A stretch of 39,541 nucleotides of DNA from a virus: IMG/VR virus record IMGVR_UViG_3300042922_001453, positions 1-39,541 of that record. The stretch is one strand, 5' to 3'. Below, one piece after another: positions 30,391 through 38,605 of this stretch. Made by a program: the position numbers and the translations under genes. The notes beneath the pieces were generated by a model. The model saw nothing but the letters and a program-made list of their open reading frames with translations, searched no databases and was not told the DNA's origin. How positions within the stretch are numbered: position 1 is the first letter of the stretch; each line of letters opens with the position of its first letter.

Positions 30391-33012
30391 ATGACACTTA
30401 AACGAGTTTTATATCAATATGAAAATGTAGCTAAATTTCCTGTTAATTGGGCTAATAAAAGAACACTATATCAGAACGAGAATATAGCAAAATATGGGCC
30501 GGATTGGACAAATCAGAGGGCTTTCTACCAATATCAGAATATAACAAGTGATCCCCCAACTCCTTACATTGGAAATATATCTACAAGGCGTGCTCCTGCA
30601 GGTTCTGTAATAAAAGTAACCGGCAACGGATTTGGAGCAAAATATCAATCAGATTCCGAGAATGTAGATAGATCATTGAGGGGTTATGGTGGATATGTAT
30701 ATATTGGCAGTCAAATTTGTAATATAATTTCCTGGACATGGACAGAAATAACATTCCAGCTGCCCGTTGAGGCCATAACAGGAGCAATAAAAGTAAGACT
30801 AACAGTTCCAACAACTAGAGACAGTAATTTAATAGGATTTGAGGTATATGAAACAACTCCGGCAAATGATATTGGCTTGGAGTTGTTTATTTGTGACAAA
30901 AGCAATCCCAACACTATTTTATGTCAATTGGATGGAGCAAAGGGTAAAGCATTTCAATCGTTATTAAATAATCCGGGTAGTGGACAATTTTCTATCAGCC
31001 GCTATGATCCTAAGGGCAGTAACAGAGATTATATTAAAGACCAAAACTTTGTTCTTTGTAGACTTGATGGAGTTGATGTTTTTAAATGGATTATTGAAGG
31101 TAGAAGCCCAAGTTATGTAAGCGCAGACGAACAGCAAATGATTGGTATAAGTGGCAGGGGAGTTCTTGCAATGCTGGAATGGGCGGTTGTTTATCCATCT
31201 GACATAGGTACTCCAGTACTTGACAGAGCATTTTCAGGGAATGCAGGAGCTATATTAAGAACTCTAATAATTGAAGCTCAGGCAAGAGGATGCATACCTG
31301 GCGTATCTGTTGAGTGGACTGCCACGAATGATAGTATAGGAAATAGTTTTGATGATACGACAAATATAACTTTTCATGTTGGAACTCCAGTATCAGAGGT
31401 TGCTAAAAAGTTTTCTGATGGATTAGGTTTATTTGACATTGAAATGACTCCTGATTTAAAGCTGAGACTCTATAAAATTAAAGGTGAAGATAAATATGAC
31501 ACTGTAAAATATATGCCTGGTCAAGCAATTACAAGTCACCAAAACCAAAGCAATGCTTCTAAAGTTGTCAATGAAGTACTTGTCGAAGGTAAAGACGGTG
31601 TTTTAGCAATAGCTGACCATCCGACAAGTCAAGTTGATTGGGGTAGGAGAGAGGGGTATTTACAAGCATCAAATATCAGTGACGGTTTATCTGAGTATGG
31701 ACAGAGATTTCTTGATAAAGCAGCCTATGCTGAGTGGGGGATTCAAGGCCAAGTTACTAAATTTACAGATAGTCAAGGTAACATTATCAAGCCATTTGAA
31801 ACATTCCTTAACGGAGACTGGATTGGTTGGCTAATACCACCAGAGGGAGCTGATACAGTAGGATTTGATGGCAAATTAAGAGTTAAAGGCATAACTGTTG
31901 AGGAAGACGATGAAACAGGAGACTTGGGTTATACATTAGAACTTAATAATATTATGCTAGAAAATGAAATAAAAGTGGCTCAAGCAGTTGAAAGGTTAAG
32001 CGGATTTAGTCAAAACGATGTTTTGGCTAACCCATCAAATGGTGGTTCAAGCGGAACTGGAACTGATGGATTATCTGCATATCAAATAGCAGTTAATAAT
32101 GGGTTCACTGGAACAGAAGCTGAATGGCTTGCTTCTTTAGTTGGGAATGATGGGTATACTCCAATAAAGGGAACTGATTATTTTGACGGCACAGATGGAG
32201 CTGACGGAAAGGGTATTAGTTCTATTGTTAGGACAAGTGGAACTGGTGCGCCAGGAACAACAGATACATATACAATTACATTTACAGATAATACGTCAAC
32301 AACATTTAATGTTTATAATGGAGCGGATGGTTCAGGCAGTGGAGGCGGAACGCCTAAAGATAGAATTTATGTTCCTAATGGTGCGGATTTAGGTTATGAC
32401 GATGAATTTGACGATGGGGTTATTGATAGTGATTGGGTGTCAATAGATGTATCAGGCAAAGAAAACCTATGGTACGAACCAAGCGGAATAAAAGGTTTAA
32501 GTTGTTATGCTCCAAGCGACAAGGGCGGTTTTAAATTATGTGGAAAATTAAAATCTCTTGGGGATATGACATACCCAATGTATATAGAAACTGCTTATAA
32601 ACTTCAAGGTAGAAGTGCTGGATATCCCCATGCAGGCGTTATGTTTTCTGATAGTAATGTATTAGGAAACGGTTTACAAATTTATTGTGGCTATAATGGG
32701 TATCACAATAAAATGTTTTGGGGAAAGCAGACAAATTTTACAATACGTACAAGTTATGGCGAATATGACATGTTGCCCTATGCAACTACTGATTATGTAC
32801 ATATTAGGTTGGTATGGGTTGCAGCAAATACATTTTCTATTTATTATAGTATGGATGGGGTTGTATGGATTTTAGCTTATGAAAATTTATCATATTCGAT
32901 GACTCCTTCATATTTTGGAATTTGCGAAAATACAGAAGATAATAGTACATATCCTGTTCTGATAAATTATGCATATTTCAGAGTGCGTGCAGGATTACCT
33001 GTAAATGGGTAA
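30391..33012 (+). CDS. Tail-associated multidomain protein (873 aa)
   Basis: GGTGGTG precedes the ATG. Domains: an N-terminal triplicate of about 19 residues (LYQYENVAK, LYQNENIAK, FYQYQNITS each with nearby W and N); an IPT/TIG-like sandwich about 55-155 (TRRAPAGSVIKVTGNGFGA); a tail-hub domain about 160-530 similar to gp37/Tal-type proteins; a collagen-like segment about 585-610 (GTDGADGKG); and a C-terminal lectin-like jelly-roll about 665-873 (GFKLCGKLKSLGDMTYPMYI). It is likely the tail hub with receptor-binding tip. Confidence 0.75.
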   Translation: MTLKRVLYQYENVAKFPVNWANKRTLYQNENIAKYGPDWTNQRAFYQYQNITSDPPTPYIGNISTRRAPAGSVIKVTGNGFGAKYQSDSENVDRSLRGYGGYVYIGSQICNIISWTWTEITFQLPVEAITGAIKVRLTVPTTRDSNLIGFEVYETTPANDIGLELFICDKSNPNTILCQLDGAKGKAFQSLLNNPGSGQFSISRYDPKGSNRDYIKDQNFVLCRLDGVDVFKWIIEGRSPSYVSADEQQMIGISGRGVLAMLEWAVVYPSDIGTPVLDRAFSGNAGAILRTLIIEAQARGCIPGVSVEWTATNDSIGNSFDDTTNITFHVGTPVSEVAKKFSDGLGLFDIEMTPDLKLRLYKIKGEDKYDTVKYMPGQAITSHQNQSNASKVVNEVLVEGKDGVLAIADHPTSQVDWGRREGYLQASNISDGLSEYGQRFLDKAAYAEWGIQGQVTKFTDSQGNIIKPFETFLNGDWIGWLIPPEGADTVGFDGKLRVKGITVEEDDETGDLGYTLELNNIMLENEIKVAQAVERLSGFSQNDVLANPSNGGSSGTGTDGLSAYQIAVNNGFTGTEAEWLASLVGNDGYTPIKGTDYFDGTDGADGKGISSIVRTSGTGAPGTTDTYTITFTDNTSTTFNVYNGADGSGSGGGTPKDRIYVPNGADLGYDDEFDDGVIDSDWVSIDVSGKENLWYEPSGIKGLSCYAPSDKGGFKLCGKLKSLGDMTYPMYIETAYKLQGRSAGYPHAGVMFSDSNVLGNGLQIYCGYNGYHNKMFWGKQTNFTIRTSYGEYDMLPYATTDYVHIRLVWVAANTFSIYYSMDGVVWILAYENLSYSMTPSYFGICENTEDNSTYPVLINYAYFRVRAGLPVNG

Positions 33013-33042
33013 TAAACAAATAAATTAATTAAGAGGTGTGGA

Positions 33043-33090
33043 ATGATGGAATATATTGAAAAACATTTTGACAGTGTACAGCCTATATAG
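33043..33090 (+). CDS. Possible truncated XkdX-like peptide (15 aa)
   Basis: After AAGAGGTG a frame begins MMEYIEKHFDSVQPI and stops inside the left arm of a terminator. XkdX-type proteins (about 40 residues, with a similar start) often lie in this slot, so this may be a shortened remnant. It is too short to be sure. Confidence 0.2.
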   Translation: MMEYIEKHFDSVQPI

Positions 33091-33099
33091 GCTGTTTTT
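33078..33099 (+). terminator. Terminator after the tail operon
   Basis: ACAGCC (33078-33083), TATATA loop, GGCTGT (33090-33095), then T residues. It ends the tail section before the lysis genes. Confidence 0.7.
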
Positions 33100-33126
33100 A
33101 TTTTGTAAAAATTGTGAGGTGTTGGG

Positions 33127-33435
33127 ATGACGATAGAAGTCGCATTATTAATTTCAATCGTATCAGTAGGTTTTGCGGTTTACTCAGGAATTGAGAACAG
33201 GAAGCGAAACGAAAAAAACGACAATAAAAAAGAAGCTACTGATATGACAACGGTAATAGTAAAGCTTGAAACAATCAACACAGGTATAACGGAAATCAAG
33301 ACGGAACTTTCAAGCGTAAAAAATGACACAAAAGAGGACAGAGAAAGAATCATTAAGTGTGAAGAGTCCGTGAAATCTGCATGGAAGAGAATTGATATCC
33401 TGGAGGGAAACAGAAAAGGTGAAGCTGATGGATAA
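33127..33435 (+). CDS. XhlA-like membrane-associated lysis protein
   Basis: A 102-residue protein with an N-terminal membrane segment (VALLISIVSVGFAVYSGI) and a charged coiled coil (VKLETINTGITEIKTELSSV; RERIIKCEESVKSAWKRID). This is the plan of PBSX XhlA-type hemolysin/holin helpers, though with the membrane segment first rather than last. GAGGTGTTGGG lies upstream. It is first of four lysis-region genes. Confidence 0.6.
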   Translation: MTIEVALLISIVSVGFAVYSGIENRKRNEKNDNKKEATDMTTVIVKLETINTGITEIKTELSSVKNDTKEDRERIIKCEESVKSAWKRIDILEGNRKGEADG

Positions 33436-33459
33436 TAAAAAACTACGGGAGGTGATGTC

Positions 33460-33729
33460 TTGAAAGGAGACATGCCTATTTCAAAAATTAAGTACAAGAT
33501 GGAATTTTCAAAGAAGATTTTCATCGGAGTTTCTATTGCTACAATTTTAATAACCGTGTTTTCCATGTACATGATCTGGAAGACGAGTGACACTTCAATG
33601 CTTGCTTATCTCATCCCGGCCATGTTTACGGAGCTGGCCACAGCGACCGGCTTCTACTACAACAAAGCCAGGGAAGAGAACATCAGGAAGATTGAAAATA
33701 ATAAAAAAGAAGAAGAGGAGAAAATATGA
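33460..33729 (+). CDS. Small membrane protein, holin-like (89 aa)
   Basis: TTG 33460 lies seven bases after GGGAGG; ATG 33472 after AAAGGAG is an alternative. Two membrane segments are predicted (IFIGVSIATILITVFSMYMI; DTSMLAYLIPAMFTELATAT), followed by a charged tail (RKIENNKKEEEEKI). Two start points for one small membrane protein recall holin/antiholin pairs, which is inference. It overlaps the next gene by four bases. Confidence 0.5.
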   Translation: MKGDMPISKIKYKMEFSKKIFIGVSIATILITVFSMYMIWKTSDTSMLAYLIPAMFTELATATGFYYNKAREENIRKIENNKKEEEEKI

Positions 33730-34235
33730 AAATGGAAATATCAATCAGCGCATTAATAACAATAGCATTATTTATTGAGGCTTTGGTGCAAGTAATCAAG
33801 CCACTCTACAACGAGGAGGCAAAGAAGTTTTCAATTCCGGAAATCATATCGGTAGCAGCCGGAATTCTGGTTGCGGTTATCGGTAAGATAAATATGTTGG
33901 AGGGACTCATCACAACCGACAACATAGTGGCTATTTACATACTGTACGGTTTGTCCGGAGTAGCATTAGGCAGAGGGCCTTCCTTCGTTCATGACCTGTG
34001 GAGCAAAATTAAAATATTCGATATTGATAAAGCAACAAACGCTGCAACATCAGCTGCAAACCTATCAACTATAATTACAAATATAATAAGCAGCTATACG
34101 AAGGTACCTGCGTCAGCTGAAGAAACTAAAACAGAGTCCAAGATTGAGGCAGAAGTATCAGAAGCTGAGGAAGCTGAAGCAAAAAAGAAAACTGAACAAT
34201 CGGAAGAAGACGAGGACGAAAGTGAGGTGCAATAA
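33726..34235 (+). CDS. Holin candidate with long acidic tail (169 aa)
   Basis: Three hydrophobic segments lie in residues 5-90 (SALITIALFIEALVQVI; ISVAAGILVAVIGKI; NIVAIYILYGLSGVALG), fitting a class of phage holins. The C-terminus from about 130 is very Glu/Lys-rich and probably cytoplasmic. It overlaps the endolysin start, so both are made together. The holin label rests on topology and position. Confidence 0.6.
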   Translation: MKMEISISALITIALFIEALVQVIKPLYNEEAKKFSIPEIISVAAGILVAVIGKINMLEGLITTDNIVAIYILYGLSGVALGRGPSFVHDLWSKIKIFDIDKATNAATSAANLSTIITNIISSYTKVPASAEETKTESKIEAEVSEAEEAEAKKKTEQSEEDEDESEVQ

Positions 34236-35071
34236 TGGCCAACTTTACAAACACAGGTCTTGTAGCTCTTGCAAAGAAAGCCTTAGATGAGGGATGGGGA
34301 TATGTGAACGGTACTTTCGGAAACATACTCACAGAGACATTGATGAATCAGAAATGCTCCCAGGCTGGCGGTGTTGGGGAATACAACTCCTACTGGAAGG
34401 ATAAGTATATTAAAAAATTCATCAGCAAAAGAGTATCAGACTGTTATGGACTAGTGAAGGCGTATGTATGGTGGACCGGAGAAAACAAAAGTCCGGCATA
34501 CAATTCTAACGGCTGCACGGACCGCAACCAGGAGGGAGCATATGCTGCAGCAAAAGAGAAAGGACCTCTGGCTACGTTGCCGGAAATCCCAGGAGTAATA
34601 CTTTGGATGAAAGGGCATGTAGGAGTATACATCGGTAATGGTGAATTCATTGAATGCGCCGGTTGTCCTATTGGTACCAGAAAAGGAACAGTAAAAAACG
34701 GTATCATCACAAGCGGCAGCAAGTTCACGCATTGGTTCAAAGATACCTGGATAACTTATGAAACAGCAAAGAAATCCTTCACGCTGGAAACTGCGAAGGT
34801 TTATCTGCAGACTGAGGCACGTATTGATGATAATACGAAAGCATACTTGTCAGCGTACAGGTATGATGAGAGCCTCTTCATCAAGCTGGCCACTGCAATG
34901 TACAATGATGAGTACAGAGCGCAGTATAAGAATAAGACAATCACTGAAGATGTTGCTAAAGAAATCATCAAGAAGGCGGCAGGGCTCACGGACGAAACAA
35001 TTCAATTCCTGCAGAAAGATTACAAGTATGGCGATTCACTGATTGTGAAACTTGCAAATGCAATGATATAG
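34235..35071 (+). CDS. Endolysin, NlpC/P60-type
   Basis: A 278-residue cell-wall hydrolase. The catalytic domain (about 1-180) has C70 (VSDCYGLVKAYVWW) and H128 (WMKGHVGVYIGNGEFIE), the Cys-His pair of NlpC/P60 papain-like enzymes. The C-terminus (about 195-278) has two similar repeats (AYRYDESLFIKLATAM and DYKYGDSLIVKLANAM), probably the cell-wall binding part. There is no signal peptide, so it should rely on a holin for release. A strong terminator follows. Confidence 0.85.
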   Translation: MANFTNTGLVALAKKALDEGWGYVNGTFGNILTETLMNQKCSQAGGVGEYNSYWKDKYIKKFISKRVSDCYGLVKAYVWWTGENKSPAYNSNGCTDRNQEGAYAAAKEKGPLATLPEIPGVILWMKGHVGVYIGNGEFIECAGCPIGTRKGTVKNGIITSGSKFTHWFKDTWITYETAKKSFTLETAKVYLQTEARIDDNTKAYLSAYRYDESLFIKLATAMYNDEYRAQYKNKTITEDVAKEIIKKAAGLTDETIQFLQKDYKYGDSLIVKLANAMI

Positions 35072-35097
35072 CCAGGCCAAATGCCTGGCCTTTTTTT
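35071..35097 (+). terminator. Strong terminator after the lysis genes
   Basis: GCCAGGC (35071-35077), CAAAT loop, GCCTGGC (35083-35089), then C and seven T. It begins in the endolysin stop and closes the late operon. Confidence 0.9.
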
Positions 35098-35157
35098 ATT
35101 TCATAAATAAATTAAAATAACGTTGAAATTTAGCCATATCATGGATATAATTGGTCC

Positions 35158-35186
35158 TTGTTTTATATGTTTTTTACAGATATAAT
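35158..35186 (+). promoter_or_regulatory. Promoter of the 39-residue ORF
   Basis: TTGTTT (35158-35163), 17-base spacer, perfect TATAAT (35181-35186), followed by a strong GGGAGGTGA site. A well-formed unit just outside the late operon, so probably active in the lysogen. Confidence 0.6.
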
Positions 35187-35218
35187 ATGTTTAAAATATA
35201 CAAGGGAGGTGAGATGTT

Positions 35219-35338
<120 letters not shown>

Positions 35339-35362
35339 AAAGTAAGACTAAAAGAAATCAAA

Positions 35363-35395
35363 CATGATTGAGTGGAGTAGATCTGCTCATGATTG
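35363..35395 (+). repeat. CATGATTG pair around a near-palindrome
   Basis: CATGATTG occurs at 35363 and 35388. Between them GAGTAGATCTGCTC (35375-35388) is a near-perfect palindrome with one mismatch pair. It may be an operator or a weak terminator for the minus-strand gene. Confidence 0.35.
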
Positions 35396-35429
35396 TTAGC
35401 CTAAAAGATAAATTAAAATAGGTAAAACA

Positions 35430-35669
35430 TCATTTCATAAACAGATACCAAATCCCACTTTCAATCTCATATTTCAACTCATAGAAATACTTTTCTCTTT
35501 GTTCGCATAGAAAAACTAGCCTTGGATTTCCGGCTAAGTGTTCCTCATAAGATTTTACTACCTTATGCACGTTTATAACTTTATCATCCAGCGTGAACTG
35601 TACCGGCTCAATTTTTCCATCAGTTTTAAAAATCGCCAGGACCTTGACTGGCTTGTTTACTATTTTCAT
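35430..35669 (-). CDS. Small conserved Firmicute protein (79 aa), minus strand
   Basis: The only convincing minus-strand gene. Its start at 35669 (MKIVNKPVKVLAIF) has AGGTGATG upstream on that strand; an in-frame GTG at 35678 is less likely. The product resembles small hypothetical proteins of clostridia: a beta-rich N-half (KIEPVQFTLDDKVINVHKV) and YELKYEIESGIWYLF at the end. It is divergent from the RHH gene. A TATAAT-like box lies about 20 bases upstream of it. The function is unknown. Confidence 0.65.
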   Translation of the reverse strand: MKIVNKPVKVLAIFKTDGKIEPVQFTLDDKVINVHKVVKSYEEHLAGNPRLVFLCEQREKYFYELKYEIESGIWYLFMK

Positions 35670-35782
35670 AATCATCACCTGAATTATATTATATCATAAT
35701 TTCAAAAATAAAATATTAAAAGTAGTAAAGTTTTCCATACTTTCGCATATTATTAAGTAAGAGTGTAGAAAAGGAGGTACTT

Positions 35783-35950
35783 ATGGCTAAGATTGCAATT
35801 CCGCTTAGTTTTAAAAATACAGAAGAAGACAAGAAACTTCTTGCTTGGATCAATGAGCATTCTAACAAGAGTGGATTTATCAAAGACATCTTAAGGAAGG
35901 AGATGGAGAAAGATTTAAAAAGAAGACTTGGTATTTTTTCAGTAGAATAA
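35783..35950 (+). CDS. RHH-type regulator (55 aa)
   Basis: ATG 35783 follows AAAAGGAGG. The short product has the ribbon-helix-helix layout: a basic beta start (AKIAIPLSFKNTEED), helix KKLLAWINEHSNK and SGFIKDILRKEMEKDL. Such proteins repress their own operon or set plasmid copy number. Upstream, AAAGT and ACTTT at about 35727-35742 form an inverted pair near a TATTAT box (35748), a possible operator. It is too short to appear in many gene sets. Confidence 0.6.
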   Translation: MAKIAIPLSFKNTEEDKKLLAWINEHSNKSGFIKDILRKEMEKDLKRRLGIFSVE

Positions 35951-35954
35951 TAAA

Positions 35955-36007
35955 ACTCCCCCAGCGCCGGGAAGCAGAAGAGGGAGTAAACACAGAAGTG
36001 TTTTTAT
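35955..36007 (+). terminator. Double hairpin terminator after the RHH gene
   Basis: ACTCCC (35955-35960) pairs with GGGAGT (35982-35987) as a long outer arm, abutted by AAACAC (35988-35993), AGAA loop, GTGTTT (35998-36003) and TT. The second stem is a good rho-independent terminator. Confidence 0.65.
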
Positions 36008-36056
36008 TATGCTATCAAAAAGCCGGTAGGATGTCTGTCGAATATTAGGAGGGTGT

Positions 36057-36257
36057 ATGATAGAAATTTTAGGAAGAAAGATTGAAGAAATAGGATCTCA
36101 AATTAATGACTTAGAAAATAGACTTGCTGAAATAAATAGGATTTGTAAAATGTACGGATGTCAGTATGACTATTATGAGGAATATGCTGAAATATATGTA
36201 GAGCTCAATAAGCTGCAGTTTGCTTTGAATATTCTAAGTGAGTTGCAGGAGGCATGA
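36057..36257 (+). CDS. Small coiled-coil protein (66 aa)
   Basis: It follows TAGGAGGG. Long charged helices (RKIEEIGSQINDLENRLAEI) with a Cys/Tyr cluster in the middle (CKMYGCQYDYYEEY) suggest a dimeric coiled coil. It is coupled with the next gene. No family is recognised. Confidence 0.55.
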   Translation: MIEILGRKIEEIGSQINDLENRLAEINRICKMYGCQYDYYEEYAEIYVELNKLQFALNILSELQEA

Positions 36258-36259
36258 CA

Positions 36260-36448
36260 ATGGGATTCTTATATAAGAGTTTTGAGAAGGCTTGTTATAA
36301 GGGAATTCACGAGGCTAACAAAGAAGGTATAAGGCAACTCCGGGAGCAAGTTGCAGAAGGAAATATGACTAAGGAGTACTTTAATAACTTTGTTTATGGC
36401 GCTAATGACAAGGAAGAAATTAGAAAAAAGAGGAAGAATATCTGGTGA
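36260..36448 (+). CDS. Small basic helical protein (62 aa)
   Basis: ATG 36260 is eight bases after AGGAGG, better than ATG 36254 (two bases). The product is helical and basic (KSFEKACYKGIHEANKEGI; KEEIRKKRKNIW). It may be an accessory of the plasmid-like block. The function is unknown. Confidence 0.5.
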   Translation: MGFLYKSFEKACYKGIHEANKEGIRQLREQVAEGNMTKEYFNNFVYGANDKEEIRKKRKNIW

Positions 36449-36524
36449 AAAACACGTGGCACAGAACTGCATTCCGCATCCGCTTCATGCGTTCTTATAA
36501 GTTACAATTTGATTTGTCCAATTA

Positions 36525-36590
36525 TTGATATATCAGCATTTTGATATACTTTACGTTGGTACAGTTGTTAGTATAGTTGATGGTACAGGG
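36525..36590 (+). promoter_or_regulatory. Repeat-containing regulatory region before the FtsK-like gene
   Basis: TTGATATA occurs at 36525 and 36541 (16-base step). TGGTACAG occurs near 36557 and 36581 (24-base step). TATACT at 36545 and TATAGT at about 36572 are possible -10 boxes but no ideal -35 was found. It looks like an operator region. The stretch 36449-36598 has no gene. Confidence 0.4.
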
Positions 36591-36598
36591 GGCCAATT

Positions 36599-37864
36599 AT
36601 GGATTTATATAAAAGTATGGAAAAAGACATATACAATTTCATCGGCAGCGTTGGACTGCTGATCAGTAATAGCATGTTTGATTTTATGCCAGGCGGATTT
36701 GTTTTACCTCTGCTGATTAGTGTTCTTTCTGGCGGAATGCTGCTCAGTGAATTTAAAGAAAGCAAGTGGGAAAAAATTTTTTCTAACTGCGGACTGAAGA
36801 ACAAAGACAATCAATATCCTATTTTGATAGAAGAGTCTAAGAACGACATAGGAGATAAATTTGTTTTCAAGCTGCCGCACGGATTATGCTATGAAGATTT
36901 CAAGAAGATGAAGTCAGAGCTTCAGACGTCCCTTGGCAAGAACTTGATTATAGAATGTGCAAATAATTTTAATGTCATAATGCAAATATTCAACGTCAAG
37001 TATAAAACGGTTTATAGGCCATTCTGGAGCCTCGGTGACGATAAAACCGGCATGTGCTTTCCTGTTGGCGTCGAATTGACTGCTGAAGGTGAGAGAATAG
37101 TGTACCTGGACTTAGAGAGCCAGGCTCACGTCCTCATCGGCGGCATTACCGGCAGCGGAAAGACCAGCTTTCTCAAATGCTTACTTACGGCCATGTGTCT
37201 CCGAGATGTTGAACTGAAAATCCTGGACATGAAGATGGGTGGAGACTATAACGTCTTTAAATATTATAAGTATTTGACAGCCTTTGTGAAGAACGTGGAA
37301 GCTGCTGAAGCTGAGATTGAGAACGTGAAGAAAATCATGTCCGACAGGTTTAGGGAGCTTGATAGGTGCAACTGCAAAGATTACCGGGACTACAATAAGA
37401 AGTATAATGATACAATGAAGCCGATTGTCATGCTGATAGAAGAGTATACGATGTTGAGCGACGACAAAGCATTCAATAAGGACTTGAACATCCTCCTGGC
37501 ACAGTCCAGGGCAGTAAACATTAAGATCATATTGAGCATCCAGAGGCCCTGTCACGAGAACCTTAACACAAAGCTGAAAGCCAACCTAAATCACACTGTT
37601 GCATTCATGGTCAAGAATACGTACAACTCAGAGATCCTTCTGGACAAAGGAGACTACAGAGCTGTGACCGAGCTTCATGGGAAAGGCGAGGCAATACTGT
37701 CAAACGAAAATACAGACGTGATGTTCAAAAGCTACTTCTTGGAAGACAAAGAGATTAAGAAACTGATTTCTAATAAAATGAACTACAACCGGGAGAGAAC
37801 TGCGGCTGTGCCGAAGCTTCAAGTAATCGTCAAAGATGCGAAGGTGGTGAGTCTCTGTGACTGA
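36599..37864 (+). CDS. FtsK/SpoIIIE-like DNA translocase (421 aa)
   Basis: The N-terminus has hydrophobic segments (MFDFMPGGFVLPLLISVLSG), so it is probably membrane-tethered. P-loop GGITGSGKTSF at about 180-190 and Walker B VMLIEEYTML at about 278-287 identify an FtsK-HerA ATPase, followed by a sensor segment (IKIILSIQRPCHENLNTKLK). Such proteins pump double-stranded DNA in plasmids and conjugative elements (TcpA-type) and are common in phage-plasmids. It overlaps the replication-relaxation gene, so both act together. The gamma domain for KOPS recognition is not seen. Confidence 0.85.
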   Translation: MDLYKSMEKDIYNFIGSVGLLISNSMFDFMPGGFVLPLLISVLSGGMLLSEFKESKWEKIFSNCGLKNKDNQYPILIEESKNDIGDKFVFKLPHGLCYEDFKKMKSELQTSLGKNLIIECANNFNVIMQIFNVKYKTVYRPFWSLGDDKTGMCFPVGVELTAEGERIVYLDLESQAHVLIGGITGSGKTSFLKCLLTAMCLRDVELKILDMKMGGDYNVFKYYKYLTAFVKNVEAAEAEIENVKKIMSDRFRELDRCNCKDYRDYNKKYNDTMKPIVMLIEEYTMLSDDKAFNKDLNILLAQSRAVNIKIILSIQRPCHENLNTKLKANLNHTVAFMVKNTYNSEILLDKGDYRAVTELHGKGEAILSNENTDVMFKSYFLEDKEIKKLISNKMNYNRERTAAVPKLQVIVKDAKVVSLCD

Positions 37865-38357
37865 TCGAGACGCAATGGTAGTAGAATTTGTAGAGAAGTG
37901 TCCTTGTTGCTCTGATACAATTCAAAAGCTGTTCTATCCTTCGCAGAGGGTAGCGAACCGGCGCCTTGCCTGGCTGCATGATCAGCTGTATTTGAGACGG
38001 ACCAGGGACACTGCAGCTGAAAGGTACTTCTATTTTACAAGAAACAGAAATAAGCAGCGAGAGCACTTTGACACTATCGCCAGAACGTACCTGTGGCTCA
38101 TGAGCAATGGGTACCGGATCCATGGGTTCGAAGTTCAGAAGCAGCACGGGAAGATTCGGCCGGATATGTTACTTGACTTAGAGAGGGAAAAGCGTATAAT
38201 ATTGCCTGTAGAGGTTGAGCTGAGCAACAATGACATTCAGACAAAAATTAAAAAATATGAGGAAAGCACATTCAAGAAAATGCTCCTGGTTAGCAGCGTA
38301 CCAAGAAACAGTAAAAGCGTTGATATTATAAACCTTAATGTAAAAGAGCTGCCTTAA
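37857..38357 (+). CDS. Replication-relaxation family protein
   Basis: GTG 37857 overlaps the FtsK-like stop. The 166-residue product has a winged-helix start (VVEFVEKCPCCSDTIQKLF; RVANRRLAWLHDQLYLRR) and a restriction-enzyme-like alpha/beta half (RPDMLLDLEREKRIILPVEV with E and D). This pattern fits Replic_Relax, whose members pair with FtsK-like genes on plasmids and integrative elements and are thought to relax or nick DNA for replication or transfer. Activity is inferred, not shown. Confidence 0.75.
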   Translation: MTDRDAMVVEFVEKCPCCSDTIQKLFYPSQRVANRRLAWLHDQLYLRRTRDTAAERYFYFTRNRNKQREHFDTIARTYLWLMSNGYRIHGFEVQKQHGKIRPDMLLDLEREKRIILPVEVELSNNDIQTKIKKYEESTFKKMLLVSSVPRNSKSVDIINLNVKELP

Positions 38358-38360
38358 GTC

Positions 38361-38381
38361 TTTGCCCACGGTTTGCCCACG
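38361..38381 (+). repeat. Tandem TTTGCCCACG pair, possible integrase arm sites
   Basis: TTTGCCCACG occurs at 38361-38370 and again at 38372-38381, starting four bases after the last phage gene. Short direct repeats of this kind are typical integrase arm-type sites near attP ends. No integrase is in view. Confidence 0.45.
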
Positions 38382-38535
38382 ATATTAAAAATTTTACAAA
38401 ATTTAATAAAAGTTAATAAGATATATAAATCGATATTTATCTTAATATTTCAATGTTTAAGATTTGATAAAAGTTAGTAAAATTTAACAAAATAAGCCGA
38501 GTAAGCAGTACAGAACTCGGCTTATGTATTTACTC
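38382..38535 (+). other. AT-rich boundary region with repeats and a hairpin
   Basis: No gene is seen. It is almost all A/T, with two related copies of ATAAAAGTTA (about 38405 and 38467), a near-palindrome at 38418-38443 (centre ATCGAT), and ATAAGCCGAG (38492-38501) pairing with CTCGGCTTAT (38516-38525) across a 14-base loop. It could be the right attachment region, but the core sequence needs the other end of the element. Confidence 0.4.
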
Positions 38536-38550
38536 ACCAAAACGAACTTA

Positions 38551-38578
38551 AACACTCGATTTTTATCGGGTGTTTTTT
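38551..38578 (+). terminator. Rho-independent terminator near the prophage edge
   Basis: AACACTCGAT (38551-38560), TTTT loop, ATCGGGTGTT (38565-38574), then T residues. It shields the AraC-type gene from phage transcription or ends a chromosomal gene. Confidence 0.8.
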
Positions 38579-38605
38579 ATTCTTTATATATAAATTCGAT
38601 AATTT

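Noticed and set aside
30581-30814. Leucine-run minus-strand frame opposite the tail-tip gene
   Set aside because: It is a mirror of the codons of the TIG-like domain on the + strand, with no start signals.
38492-38525. The GC-stem hairpin as a tRNA 3' end or tRNA gene
   Set aside because: Arms and loop do not allow a cloverleaf, and there is no CCA or T-loop consensus nearby.
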